64,000 bases of DNA, taken from contig NZ_CP084262.1 in assembly GCF_022879575.1 (NCBI RefSeq), forward strand, positions 62,001 through 126,000, read 5' to 3'. The notes beneath the pieces are model-generated. The model was not told where the DNA came from and made no database searches. It saw nothing but the letters and a program-made list of their open reading frames with translations. Every line of letters begins with the position of its first letter. The stretch's first letter is position 1. The position numbers and the translations under genes are program-made. Positions 43,831-53,315 of this stretch are shown here, piece by piece. The stretch comes from Caballeronia sp. SL2Y3. Lineage in GTDB: Bacteria; Pseudomonadota; Gammaproteobacteria; Burkholderiales; Burkholderiaceae.

Positions 43831-44501
43831 ACCGGCTGCACGGGATTGCCGTTGTCATCGGTCTTAGTCGTCTGCGTTGCAAAGCGGACGAAAAGGGCAA
43901 ACGTCTCGCCGCCTGCGAAGCGAATGAAAAGCGCGCCGTCACCGTTGATGCGATTATCGTCCGCGAATTTGCCTGAGTTGCCCTGCATCATATGAATATC
44001 GTGTACGCCGCGGCCAAGCGAGAAGGCGAGCGGCTCACGTGTCGCATAGTCGTCGAACTTGTCACCGACGGCGAGCACCACCGCTTGCTTATCGTTCTTC
44101 GCGCGCTGTATCTGTCCGTCGAGAAGGGCGGACATCGTGCTGCCTTTACCATCTGCCGCGATGGGTCTCATCTGATCCAGCGGGAAGAGATCATCGCGTA
44201 GATAGTCGAGTCCCTCACCTTGCTTGCCTGTGGCGAGCGGCGTGAAACCGTGCGATCCCGACATGCGTCCGGATATGCCGAGTTTCGTATCGTTCGTGTA
44301 ATGGTTGCTGTTGTAGGCGAGCACTTCGCTGCCTTCCACCGAACGGATATTGACTGCAACGCGATACGGGGTACCGGCCGCATCGACGAGAATCTCGTAA
44401 TGCGGTGAATTGCCGTCAGGGTTCTCTTTGCCATCGGTAATGCGTCCGACGAGCGCGCCGTACACATACTTCGATGTTGCCGGGCGGAAGCGTTCGATCA
44501 T
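43827..44501 (-). CDS. DUF2278 (YukJ-like) protein
   Basis: The 224-residue soluble protein matches the DUF2278 pattern: YVYGALVGRITDGKE, SPHYEILVDAAGTPYRVAVNIRSVEGSEVLAY, LDYLRDDLF and GRGVHDIHMMQGNSGKF. The family has no established function; some members bind metals or nucleotides only by prediction. It has no signal peptide. Its end overlaps the stop of permease 2 by 4 bases on the opposite strand, so the two converge without a terminator. Confidence 0.85.
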   Translation of the reverse strand: MIERFRPATSKYVYGALVGRITDGKENPDGNSPHYEILVDAAGTPYRVAVNIRSVEGSEVLAYNSNHYTNDTKLGISGRMSGSHGFTPLATGKQGEGLDYLRDDLFPLDQMRPIAADGKGSTMSALLDGQIQRAKNDKQAVVLAVGDKFDDYATREPLAFSLGRGVHDIHMMQGNSGKFADDNRINGDGALFIRFAGGETFALFVRFATQTTKTDDNGNPVQPV

Positions 44502-44724
44502 TCTCCAGTCCTTGCGTTGTCGGTTGAGACGGCTCTACCCATGTTATCGCAGTTCACCGAAGCGGCGGACGACGACTTCTGTTCGCATCGAGTTGTCGCC
44601 TTCGGGCGAGATTCCCAGCGCGATCGGGAAAAAGTCCCGGCGCGCGCAGCGTTCGTCATGCGACTCTTTCAAAGTCGGAACAGCTCGCGTGCATCTTGAC
44701 AAAATAAAATGACAGGAGACGACG

Positions 44725-47052
44725 ATGAGGAGCAATTCCTGCACCTTTATTCAGGAGCGTTCGCTAACGCTCCGCGCGAGATATAAGTTGGCGATCGGCG
44801 GCGCGCTGGCGAGCATGACTGCGGGGGCATGGGCGCAAGCCGCGAGCGCGCCCGACGCGACGTCCACTGCGAACACAGAGTTGCCGACGATCGTAGTCGT
44901 TGGAACGACTCCGCTCGTGGGCGTCGGCACTCCGCTGGAGAAGGTGCCTGCTAATGTCCAAACCATCAAGGGCAGTGAACTTCAAGCGCAGCATACGTCC
45001 ACCACGTCGACCATGGCGGATTACATGCAGAGAAATGTGACGAGCGTGGACACCAACGACGCACAGGGCAACCCTTCCCAAACCGACATTCTCTATCGCG
45101 GATTCACTGCTTCCCCTTTGCTGGGCACGCCACAGGGTTTGTCGGTCTTTCTCGATGGCGTGCGAGTGAATGAACCCTTCGGCGATGTGGTCAATTGGGA
45201 TCTGATTCCGCAAGCGGCAATTCAGACGATGCAGATCATCCCGGGCTCGAACCCGACGTTCGGACTCAATACGCTCGGTGGCGCGGTGGCGGTCACGACG
45301 AAGAACGGCCGCAGTAATCCTGGGGGGAATGTCGATGTGAGCGGCGGATCGTGGGGAAGGAAGGCGGCGCAGATCGAACAGGGCGGTGCGATTGGCGGTC
45401 ATCTCGACTATTACTTCACGGCCAACATCACGAATGACAACGGCTGGGCCGAGCACAATGCGAGCCGTTTGCGTCAGGCATTCGCAAAACTGCGCTATAC
45501 CGATGCGGATACCACGGTGTCGCTGTCGATGGGCGGCGCCGACAATACGCTCAACGGATCTCAAACCATCCCCAGGTCGTTTCTCGACAACTTCCGTCAG
45601 GCGTACACCTATCCGGACACGAACGAGAACCAACTCGGTTATATCACGATCAATGCCGAGCACTATCTCTCGGCCAACGTGGAACTGAGTGGAAACGTCT
45701 ATTACCGGCACTATCGCAACAAGAACACGAGCAGCAACGTCAATGACGACTACAACCCGGGGACGGGGGGCGGCGATGATATCTACCTCGTACAGGCGAC
45801 CAACCAGCAATCCGTCGTACTGACTGACAGTTATGGCGCGAGCCTTCAACTTACCGTGCTGAACAAGCTATTCGGCAAGGACAACCAACTCGTTCTCGGA
45901 GCGGCAGGCGACTTCGCCAACACGCACTTCACCCAAGCGACGCAGCCGGCGGAATTTACGGACACTCGCGCGACGCTTGGCATAGGCCCGTTCGTTCCCG
46001 GCACGAACGCCAGGACACGCAACGAGAACTGGGGCATCTACTTCGAGAACACTTTCTCTTTCACCGAGCAATGGTCGATGACGCTGGCGGGTCGATATAA
46101 CTGGGCCAAAGCGACTATCGGCGACGAAAGCGGCGTGCAGCCCTTGCTCGACGGAAATCACACGTTCTCGCGTTTCAACCCCGCGATTGGCTTCAACTGG
46201 AACCCGACGCCATGGCTTACCGCGTACGCCACGTACAACGAAGGCATGCGCTCGCCTACTGCTATCGAACTCGCTTGCGCGGACCCGAATGCACCTTGCT
46301 CTCTACCGAATGACTTCATTGCAGACCCGGACCTCAAGCCTGTGATCTCGCGTACATTCGAAGTCGGTGCTCGGGGCCGCATCGGCAGCGCGACGACCTG
46401 GAGCGCTGCGGCATACAGCACGACGCTGTCCGATGATATTCAGTTCGTCAGTAGCCAAGGCGCGTCGAGCACGCTCGGGTATTTCCAGAACGTGGGAAAG
46501 ACGCGTCGCCAGGGCTTCGAACTCGCGGGGCGGACGCAATGGGGGCCTTTGGGTGTCGGCGCGAGCTATGGATATGTCGACGCGACCTATCGCTCGACGT
46601 GGGTCGAGCATAGCCCGAGCAACTCGAGCGCAGACGGTAGCGGCAACATTACCGTGCATTCGGGCGACCGCATTCCGGGCATCCCCTCTAATACCGTGAA
46701 GCTTCGTGTCGATTACACCCCGGTCTCACGATGGAATGTCGGTAGCAACCTGACTTACCGTAGCAATATCTTTGCGCGCGGGGACGAGAACAATCAGGAC
46801 GCGAATGGCAGCGTCGCAGGCTACTTCTTGATTGACTTCGACACGACTTATAACGTGACGAAGCAATTGCAGATCTATGCAACCGTGAAAAATCTTTTGA
46901 ACAAGCGCTATGCGAGCTTTGCCATTCTCGGAGAGAACGCTTTCAATGGACCTAACCATACATTCAGCGGAACCGATGCGACGAGTGAACAATTCCTGGG
47001 CGTAGGGGCGCCGCGTGGCGTTTGGGTAGGGCTTCGCTACGCGTGGAAGTAA
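44725..47052 (+). CDS. TonB-dependent outer-membrane receptor
   Basis: The 775-residue receptor has an extended signal region (cleavage near GAWAQA, residue 38), a plug domain (about 55-180, TDILYRGFTASPLLGTPQGLSVFLDGVRVNEPFGDVVNWD) and a beta-barrel (about 190-775). The barrel ends LRYAWK, near the usual terminal aromatic. It takes up a large or scarce ligand using TonB energy. The ligand is unclear: no siderophore, Fur box or cobalamin element is evident upstream. The ATG has an AGGAGA site. It stands alone. Confidence 0.92.
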   Translation: MRSNSCTFIQERSLTLRARYKLAIGGALASMTAGAWAQAASAPDATSTANTELPTIVVVGTTPLVGVGTPLEKVPANVQTIKGSELQAQHTSTTSTMADYMQRNVTSVDTNDAQGNPSQTDILYRGFTASPLLGTPQGLSVFLDGVRVNEPFGDVVNWDLIPQAAIQTMQIIPGSNPTFGLNTLGGAVAVTTKNGRSNPGGNVDVSGGSWGRKAAQIEQGGAIGGHLDYYFTANITNDNGWAEHNASRLRQAFAKLRYTDADTTVSLSMGGADNTLNGSQTIPRSFLDNFRQAYTYPDTNENQLGYITINAEHYLSANVELSGNVYYRHYRNKNTSSNVNDDYNPGTGGGDDIYLVQATNQQSVVLTDSYGASLQLTVLNKLFGKDNQLVLGAAGDFANTHFTQATQPAEFTDTRATLGIGPFVPGTNARTRNENWGIYFENTFSFTEQWSMTLAGRYNWAKATIGDESGVQPLLDGNHTFSRFNPAIGFNWNPTPWLTAYATYNEGMRSPTAIELACADPNAPCSLPNDFIADPDLKPVISRTFEVGARGRIGSATTWSAAAYSTTLSDDIQFVSSQGASSTLGYFQNVGKTRRQGFELAGRTQWGPLGVGASYGYVDATYRSTWVEHSPSNSSADGSGNITVHSGDRIPGIPSNTVKLRVDYTPVSRWNVGSNLTYRSNIFARGDENNQDANGSVAGYFLIDFDTTYNVTKQLQIYATVKNLLNKRYASFAILGENAFNGPNHTFSGTDATSEQFLGVGAPRGVWVGLRYAWK

Positions 47053-47137
47053 TGTGTGACGCGTGCGGTCGCTGCCTGATAACGGCGGCCATCGTGAGCC
47101 GTGCTATTGTGAGGAGATCCGACAGTAACGAACCCGC

Positions 47138-47425
47138 ATGCGTAGCCATATGATCAATGGCGCAGCCAGATCGGCGCTCGACGCGCAGATCGTGGACTTC
47201 GTGTCGAAGCACGCGACCTGCATGCCAGGGCCGCGCGGCGGCATGCGTGTCGGCATCAAGAATGAATCAGGGGCGCTCTATCGAATCATTGCAGCGGAAG
47301 GCATGATAGATATGATTCGTATCGACAAGTTTTTGCTCCGCATGGGGTGCACGGAGGAATTCACAGACGCATTTGATGCGTTGTATCGCGTTCCCCAACC
47401 TGTCCATCCAAACGAAGCCCCGTAG
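47138..47425 (+). CDS. small hypothetical protein
   Basis: The 95-residue frame has two in-frame ATGs (47138 and 47150) and a GAGGAG about 20 bases upstream, too far for a good ribosome binding site, so the start is unsure. It is soluble with a Cys pair (C28 and a later MGC) and the segment VGIKNESGALYRIIAAEGMIDMIRIDKFLLRMGC, which reads like a folded alpha/beta protein. I recognise no family. Confidence 0.5.
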   Translation: MRSHMINGAARSALDAQIVDFVSKHATCMPGPRGGMRVGIKNESGALYRIIAAEGMIDMIRIDKFLLRMGCTEEFTDAFDALYRVPQPVHPNEAP

Positions 47426-47445
47426 AACAACGCAAAAGCATCACA

Positions 47446-49923
47446 TCACGCTCTATACGACGCACCCGCAGTCCCGTTCAATGCGAAGACATCGCCTTCC
47501 GGATTAGTAGAGACGTCCGGGCGACGCGCGACGAGCGGAACTCGTCGCGTGCTACCAGGCGCGAGATGAAACCAATCGACTTCCGCATAGTAGTTGGGAT
47601 CGTCGACATGTACCCAGCGCGCGAGTCGCGTCGTGGTGATGTCGAGGCACCATCCCGCAGCATGCTTCTCGACAGTCACGCTGAGGCCAGGATCACGGCG
47701 ATCCGCAACGCCGAGGTCGGGAAAGTGGAAAGCCTCGGACAATACTTCGCCCGTGGCGATGTCGCTTAGAAGAACGTGAGTCGCGTCGTGAGCGCGAGGG
47801 CCGAAGCGATAAGCATAGGTCGTATCGAAGAACGCACCCAGAAGAGCATTCGAGTTGATTCGCTCGATGCCGCGAGCGGGCAACGTGATCTCGCACGAAC
47901 CGCCCGCCACTTTGATCGCGCCATCGCGCAGGCAGCTCATTACCACACGGGTGCGAATGTCGTGCGCCGTTTCGTTCACGAGATGAATATCGAGCCCGTC
48001 GAGCCCTTCGTCGGTGACGAGGACTTGCACCGGCTGAAGCACGCGAGCCAGTCCATGCAAAGCACTCTTTGGAACGCCGTGGACATCGATGATTCCCCAG
48101 CCCGCGCCGGGCCGCACGTCCAGAAGATTCCACACGATGCCACCGGCACAGGACGAGCCTTTGCGTCGCCATTCGGAAAAGACTGCGCCCATCACGTCGG
48201 CGACGACGGCGCGCGACAAGGTGAGATACCGCTCAGGGTCTTCATACCGCAAACGCGCCACGTCCACGCCGTACACCGTGCGCATGTAGTGCTCACGCAC
48301 GTCGTCGAAGTCCCAGGCAGCGCCCGGATCGCGCGGCACGCCGGCTTTCCAACGCGGCTCGTGCGGTCGCGAGGCGTTCGGCACTAGCCGCAACGCCGCG
48401 TTATCGGGAACATTGGCAAACGCAAGGCATTCGCTCGCGAAGCGCACGTCAGCACGGCGCACATCGTCGAAGGAACGCTGATATGCGCCGACGCCGTAGT
48501 AGTGCGTGATGCCGCCACGTGTTCCAAAAGGCATCGACGAAGTGTCTCCGGGCGCGGCACTCGGTGAGTTCACAACGTAGGGCACGTCGGGACGCATAGC
48601 TGCGACGATCGAGGGCAATTGCTCCGTGAAGAGCGGTTGCGGATAGGCGTCGAACGGAAGCCCGAGCATGGCGGCCTGCTGATGCACTTCGCTTCCGCCG
48701 CATAATACGGCAAGCGACGCAAAGCGCTGCGTGCGCGCAAGGAACTGCTCAGCTTCCTGCTGCACGGCGCACTGAAAGCGCTCGTCAGTCGGGTAATCGA
48801 AATTGGCGAAGGCAAAGTCTTGCCAGACCAGAATGCCATATTCGTCGGCAAGCTCGTAGAACGTGTCCGACTCATACAGCGTGGTGCCGCTCACTCGAAT
48901 GATGTTCAGACCCGCGCGACGACATGCGTCGAAGATCGACGCGAGCTTCTCTCGCGATGCATCGAGTGCGACGATATCGGCGGATGTCCAGCACGCCCCG
49001 CGCGCAAAGATCGGCACGCCATTCACGACGAGTCGAAAGCCGGCTTTATCCGTGCCTCGGTCCACGTCAATCGTGCGAAAGCCGATCTCGCCCAAACAGA
49101 CGACGCCTGTCGATGCCCCGACGAGTTGCACGCCATAGCGTGCAGGTTGCCCATGCGTATGAGGCCACCATAAGCGCGCTTGTGACACGCGCACGCGACC
49201 GGCCACGGTGTGCGCATCTTTCCAGACCAGCGTGGCCGACGCCTCGCCGCATCGCAGGCGCATATCAGTAGGTGCTTGCGCGTGAAAGAAGCGCACCGTT
49301 ACATCGACGACGCCATCGCCGCCGTCTACACGCGAAGCTAGATCGACGCGATCAATGGATTCAGGCGAGTCGCCGATCAACTCCACGGGGCGCCAAGGTC
49401 CAGCAGGTTGCACCGGCGGACACCATCCGGGCATATGACCGAGCAGGGTCGTACGTATGTTGCGCAGCGTCGCGGGTTGCGCAAGCCTCGGACGCCAGCG
49501 AGCTCTCCCGCGTTTTGCCGCAAGCGCAGACGTAATAGACCTGAAGCAAAGATGGAGGGTAGTCGTTCCCGTGAACTCGTAGTCGATGTCATGCGTGATG
49601 AACATCGAGTCCGACTCCAATAGCTTGCGTTCGTCGATCCAGACCTCGGCTATCGCGGCGAGTCCGTTGAAGCGCACGCGTCGTTTCCCTTGTGCGTGCA
49701 GCGTCAGACGATACCAATGGTCCGAGAGCGCGAACGGTTGGGCGAGTGCTTCATCGTCCACGCCTGCTGCGCGATGCGCGGAAGCAACCGTGCCCGGCAC
49801 TTGCGCATCGAGCCACTTGATGCAGGCGTCGAGCGCCGTCGGCGCCGCGTATGCGCCGGCAGGCGTGCTGGCGCATTGCCACCCTGCGTCCAGGCGGCGA
49901 GGCGCGAGCGGGGAGCCATTCAT
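47446..49923 (-). CDS. GH2-family glycosidase (beta-mannosidase-like)
   Basis: The 825-residue protein has the GH2 plan: a galactose-binding-like N-terminal domain (about 20-190), an Ig-like domain (about 200-300) and a TIM barrel (about 310-600; GFRLVVNGVPIFARGACW, SGTTLYESDTFYELADEYGILVWQDF). Likely acid/base is E412 in CGGSEV and nucleophile E498 in ASECLAF. The Asn that normally precedes the acid/base is Ser here. There is no signal peptide, so it would be cytoplasmic. It is last in the carrier-protein operon, 61 bases after the DUF1839 gene. The frame is open to 50094, but the ATG at 49923 starts the domain. Confidence 0.83.
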   Translation of the reverse strand: MNGSPLAPRRLDAGWQCASTPAGAYAAPTALDACIKWLDAQVPGTVASAHRAAGVDDEALAQPFALSDHWYRLTLHAQGKRRVRFNGLAAIAEVWIDERKLLESDSMFITHDIDYEFTGTTTLHLCFRSITSALAAKRGRARWRPRLAQPATLRNIRTTLLGHMPGWCPPVQPAGPWRPVELIGDSPESIDRVDLASRVDGGDGVVDVTVRFFHAQAPTDMRLRCGEASATLVWKDAHTVAGRVRVSQARLWWPHTHGQPARYGVQLVGASTGVVCLGEIGFRTIDVDRGTDKAGFRLVVNGVPIFARGACWTSADIVALDASREKLASIFDACRRAGLNIIRVSGTTLYESDTFYELADEYGILVWQDFAFANFDYPTDERFQCAVQQEAEQFLARTQRFASLAVLCGGSEVHQQAAMLGLPFDAYPQPLFTEQLPSIVAAMRPDVPYVVNSPSAAPGDTSSMPFGTRGGITHYYGVGAYQRSFDDVRRADVRFASECLAFANVPDNAALRLVPNASRPHEPRWKAGVPRDPGAAWDFDDVREHYMRTVYGVDVARLRYEDPERYLTLSRAVVADVMGAVFSEWRRKGSSCAGGIVWNLLDVRPGAGWGIIDVHGVPKSALHGLARVLQPVQVLVTDEGLDGLDIHLVNETAHDIRTRVVMSCLRDGAIKVAGGSCEITLPARGIERINSNALLGAFFDTTYAYRFGPRAHDATHVLLSDIATGEVLSEAFHFPDLGVADRRDPGLSVTVEKHAAGWCLDITTTRLARWVHVDDPNYYAEVDWFHLAPGSTRRVPLVARRPDVSTNPEGDVFALNGTAGASYRA

Positions 49924-49984
49924 ATCACAACCTTCGGGGCGATGAATAAGATAGCCTGTGCCGCGTCGAGGCGCGGCACGGGCT

Positions 49985-50977
49985 TCAAAGAAGAAGCGAG
50001 GCGAGCGGCTCGATGACCTTCTCGTACGCCGCTTCGAGTGAGTCCAGGCAGTCGCTGCATGGGTCCGGACGCGAACGCATACGTGCCCGCGCAAGCCGGA
50101 ACTGCATCACCATGGCTTCGCTGGCAATGGCCTGTGCGTTGCTCCTGATGTCCTCTGGAACATTTACGCCATTCGAATTCAGCCAGGCCAGATATTTCGA
50201 CAGCAATTCGAAATTCGAACCTAGCTGACGCATGACGTTGAACGTGTACAGATGGTAATAGGCGACGTCGCGTTCGAGGAGTCTCTGCAAATGCTCTGGG
50301 AATTCCGTGCGCCATTGCGTGATGGGATTCACGCCCGGCCGATCTACGAGACGCAGCTTGAGTAGTTCGAGCGAGCGTTGCACCAATGCTTCGCCCTCGA
50401 GCGGCGCCCTCGCGCGCTTCACGAATTCGACGTATGGAAATAACGCAAGCACATCGCTCGCGAGATCCGGCATTAATCGGAAGACGCCGTCATAGTCCTC
50501 GCCCGATAGCGCGAAATAGCCTGCGTTATGGAAATACGTGAGGCGCTTTGCTCGAGCGTCGATCGAGTCGATTGCGATGGTCGTCTTCGAGTGCGTCTGG
50601 CGATAAGCAGTGGCGCGCGTATCCGGCAGATAATGCGCGTCGACTTCGGCGACCACCACATGCCCGCGTTTCGTCTGTTCGCAGACGTGTGCTTCGAGCG
50701 TATCGTAGATAGCCAGTTCTTGCGCCTGCAGGCCGTAGAGCCTGCCGATATCGTCGAGAGAAAACTTGGGGAACGTGAACTGGTCTCCCTCGAACGCTTG
50801 CGTCACCGTGAAGCCGAGCGCCGCATGCGGATCGCAGCCGAAGTGATGCAGTAGCTCGATCCACAAATCGACATAGCAATTGGTTTCGAGCCAGACGCGC
50901 TCGCCGCGATGCAAGGCATGGCGGCTTGCTTCGTCGTCCGCGCCAGTCAACGCTTCTGCAGGCGAGCGCGCGTTCAT
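49985..50977 (-). CDS. DUF1839 protein
   Basis: The 330-residue soluble protein matches DUF1839 (RVWLETNCYVDLWIELLHHFGCDPHAALGFTV, EGDQFTFPKFSLDDIGRLYGL, HYLPDTRATAYRQTHSKTTIAIDSID). The family is known to me mainly as the neighbour of amino acid:carrier protein ligases, so a role in handling the aminoacyl-carrier protein is plausible, perhaps as acyl-transferase. That is inference. Conserved Cys (C33, C48) and His lie near the N terminus. The start overlaps the ligase stop as ATGA, showing tight coupling. Confidence 0.85.
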   Translation of the reverse strand: MNARSPAEALTGADDEASRHALHRGERVWLETNCYVDLWIELLHHFGCDPHAALGFTVTQAFEGDQFTFPKFSLDDIGRLYGLQAQELAIYDTLEAHVCEQTKRGHVVVAEVDAHYLPDTRATAYRQTHSKTTIAIDSIDARAKRLTYFHNAGYFALSGEDYDGVFRLMPDLASDVLALFPYVEFVKRARAPLEGEALVQRSLELLKLRLVDRPGVNPITQWRTEFPEHLQRLLERDVAYYHLYTFNVMRQLGSNFELLSKYLAWLNSNGVNVPEDIRSNAQAIASEAMVMQFRLARARMRSRPDPCSDCLDSLEAAYEKVIEPLASLLL

Positions 50978-52047
50978 GCCTCTTGGCCCATGTTAGCCAG
51001 GCCATTCGCGATGATCGGCGCTGCATCGCCCCAAAGCAACTCACGCACGGCCGCAGGCCACGTCTTGACATCGAGACCGTGATGGCGGAACAGGGCCAGC
51101 GTCGTGCGTTCCATCCCGAAGCCAACGCATGCCGTATGCGCGACGGCGTCATCTGCCTGGCGAATGTTCCACAACTCGCCGAAGTGTTCCATGTGATAGT
51201 TGAACGACAGGCATGCGGTCGGACGGTCGGGTGTCGCGACCGGAACGAGCAGTTCGAATTTCAATTGCTGCGCGCGCTGGCTATCCGCAACGATCTTGCC
51301 GCCGCGCCCGAAGAAGGGATCGTTGGCGAGATCGATTTCAAACGGCAACTGCAGGAGATTCACGAGCAGCGAGCCGCGTTCGATCCATTTCTGGCGGAAT
51401 GCCATGACCTGTTCCGGACTGCCTACGCGAATGTATTCACGCATGCGGAACATCTGCATCCGGCCCGGATCGATGGACGGCTCATGACGGAAGCAGTAGG
51501 AGAATGCGTCGAATGTCGCGCCGTCCTTCGCGAGGTTTCCGCGTTTGGCGACGAGCGGATAGATCGGATAGCACGCGGCCGGAGTGAGCACGAGGCGCGT
51601 GGGCTTCTGCTGGTCCATCCATTCGTCGGAGCGTTCTTCCTCTTCGCCGATATGAACGATCTTTTCGAGCGCTTCCAGCAGGCGATGATGCCCGCGATCG
51701 CTGCCCTGGAAAGAATGAATCGTACCGGCGAGATTCGGGAAACTCTTCAGGTACTCACTATCTTCGAAGTCGCGGCGACGCATCGCGGGCGGAAAGCGCA
51801 GCACTTCCGCGTGCTGGTCAGCGCCCAGCAACGTAATGGCCTGATTCAGTCGTTCGACGATATCTTCGAAGATCGCACTGCGGCCATAGAGTCCGTCTTC
51901 GCCGGTATCGATGAGGATGCCCGCTTCGATCAGACGGTCCCGCAACGTGACGTCCGACTTGTCGTAGTGTGTTTGCGTCGCGTTCGATTGTGTTTGCGCG
52001 GTTGCTTCAGCCGGCACGAGCGCGGCTTGTTCCGTCGGCATGTTCAT
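50974..52047 (-). CDS. amino acid:[carrier protein] ligase (seryl-tRNA-synthetase-like)
   Basis: The 357-residue class II synthetase-like enzyme resembles Bradyrhizobium Bll0957, which activates glycine or alanine with ATP and loads it on a carrier-protein phosphopantetheine instead of tRNA. Motif 2 is YCFRHEPSIDPGRMQMFRMR (184-203) and motif 3 is GFGMERTTLALFRHHG (309-324). C159, E204 and C307 have the spacing of the atypical zinc ligands as I recall them (131, 176, 279). The long tRNA-binding coiled coil of SerRS is missing. Amino acid choice cannot be read. It lies 2 bases after the flavoprotein gene. Confidence 0.9.
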   Translation of the reverse strand: MNMPTEQAALVPAEATAQTQSNATQTHYDKSDVTLRDRLIEAGILIDTGEDGLYGRSAIFEDIVERLNQAITLLGADQHAEVLRFPPAMRRRDFEDSEYLKSFPNLAGTIHSFQGSDRGHHRLLEALEKIVHIGEEEERSDEWMDQQKPTRLVLTPAACYPIYPLVAKRGNLAKDGATFDAFSYCFRHEPSIDPGRMQMFRMREYIRVGSPEQVMAFRQKWIERGSLLVNLLQLPFEIDLANDPFFGRGGKIVADSQRAQQLKFELLVPVATPDRPTACLSFNYHMEHFGELWNIRQADDAVAHTACVGFGMERTTLALFRHHGLDVKTWPAAVRELLWGDAAPIIANGLANMGQEA

Positions 52048-52049
52048 GG

Positions 52050-53315
52050 TTACAGATCCCCGGTTGCGGCGCGCTGCGCGAGCAGCAGATTCGCCGTGTT
52101 CAATTCAATGCGGTCGTTGCTGATCATGAGCGGCGCGGAATGCAGGTCGCGCAAATGCCGCCCCACGCTGAAAGGCGTGTCGTTTTTATAGCCTGCCATT
52201 CCACAGATCATCAGCGTCTCTTGCACCACATGCACAGCCGATTGTGAAATCGAGAGCTTGAGCATGTTGAGGTCCGATGCAAGACCGATGGATGCGGTGA
52301 GCGGCGCATCGATGTCGTCTGCATTGCTTGCCTGACGTATCACGCGTTCGCGCTGCGACGCTTCGACCGCCGCGAGCGATTCACGCAAGCGCGCCTGCAT
52401 CATGCGAATAAGCGTGACGGCTTGTGCGAGCCGCGACGCGGAGGGCGGCAACGCGCCCGGCTTGCCACGCGCCTGATTGCGAAAGAATTGATGCGCGCGG
52501 TTCACGGCATCCGATGCAATGCCGATCCATACTGACGACCACAGCGTATGGGATACGGGCAGCATGCTTTCGTCGGCGATCTTCGAAAACGGTACCGGCA
52601 GAATCTGCTCCGCGGTCCCGCGTGCGACGAGGCGATGGCCCTCGCTGCATGTGCCGCGCATGCCGAGCGTGTCCCATGTGCCGCGCTGTTCGAGCGTACA
52701 CGTCTCGCGCGGCGCGACGATCAGTACCTGATCGGAGGGCGGGGCGTCGGGGTGGCGGCGTGCCGTGACCAGAATGCAGTCGGCGTACTTGCCATACGAG
52801 ATCGTCGGCGCGAGCTTCTCGATCGTGAACGCGCCATCGACGAGATCCACCGCGCACGCGCTCGTGCGCATATTGCCGCCGATGGTCTCTTCGGAAGTCG
52901 CGGAAGCGAGCAGCAATTGCTCGTCCACCATGCGCGTCAGGAAATCGCGCTGCCATTGCACATTCGCGCCGTGATCGACGATGCAGATCACCTGGCTCTG
53001 ATGCATTGCATAGATCATGGCGGCGGACGCGCAGCCTTGCGCGAGCGTTTCGCACAGGCGAGCGACGCCCGAGAGCGAGAGGCCGTCGCCACCATGAATC
53101 ACGGGAACCATGGCGGAGAAAAGCCGTTCGTCACGCATCGCGGCGACGGCCTCTGCGGGAAAGCGCGCTTCTTTGTCGACGGCGCTCGCATGCGTTGCTG
53201 CAATCGCGGCGACGCGACGCGCGGCTTCGAGCAACTCAGTCTCGCTACGGGCGCCTGCGCTGCGATCGAGTTCGGCCAATTGCGACGCTTCGGCTTCCTG
53301 CGCGGCGGCGTTCAT
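52050..53315 (-). CDS. acyl-CoA dehydrogenase-like flavoprotein
   Basis: The 421-residue protein has the acyl-CoA dehydrogenase three-domain plan (N-terminal helices about 20-130, a beta domain about 130-240, and C-terminal helices about 255-400). In ordinary family members the catalytic Glu sits in an IYEGT motif near the end; here the matching place reads SAPLMISNDRIELN, so Glu is missing. It may use another base or do different flavin chemistry. Its place between a carrier protein and an aminoacyl ligase suggests it acts on a carrier-bound acyl or aminoacyl group. It overlaps the carrier stop by 4 bases. Confidence 0.85.
   Translation of the reverse strand: MNAAAQEAEASQLAELDRSAGARSETELLEAARRVAAIAATHASAVDKEARFPAEAVAAMRDERLFSAMVPVIHGGDGLSLSGVARLCETLAQGCASAAMIYAMHQSQVICIVDHGANVQWQRDFLTRMVDEQLLLASATSEETIGGNMRTSACAVDLVDGAFTIEKLAPTISYGKYADCILVTARRHPDAPPSDQVLIVAPRETCTLEQRGTWDTLGMRGTCSEGHRLVARGTAEQILPVPFSKIADESMLPVSHTLWSSVWIGIASDAVNRAHQFFRNQARGKPGALPPSASRLAQAVTLIRMMQARLRESLAAVEASQRERVIRQASNADDIDAPLTASIGLASDLNMLKLSISQSAVHVVQETLMICGMAGYKNDTPFSVGRHLRDLHSAPLMISNDRIELNTANLLLAQRAATGDL

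Noticed and set aside
44502..44724. possible cobalamin riboswitch or Fur box before the TonB-dependent receptor
   Set aside because: I looked for the conserved B12-box and for a GATAATGATAATCATTATC-like palindrome and saw neither.
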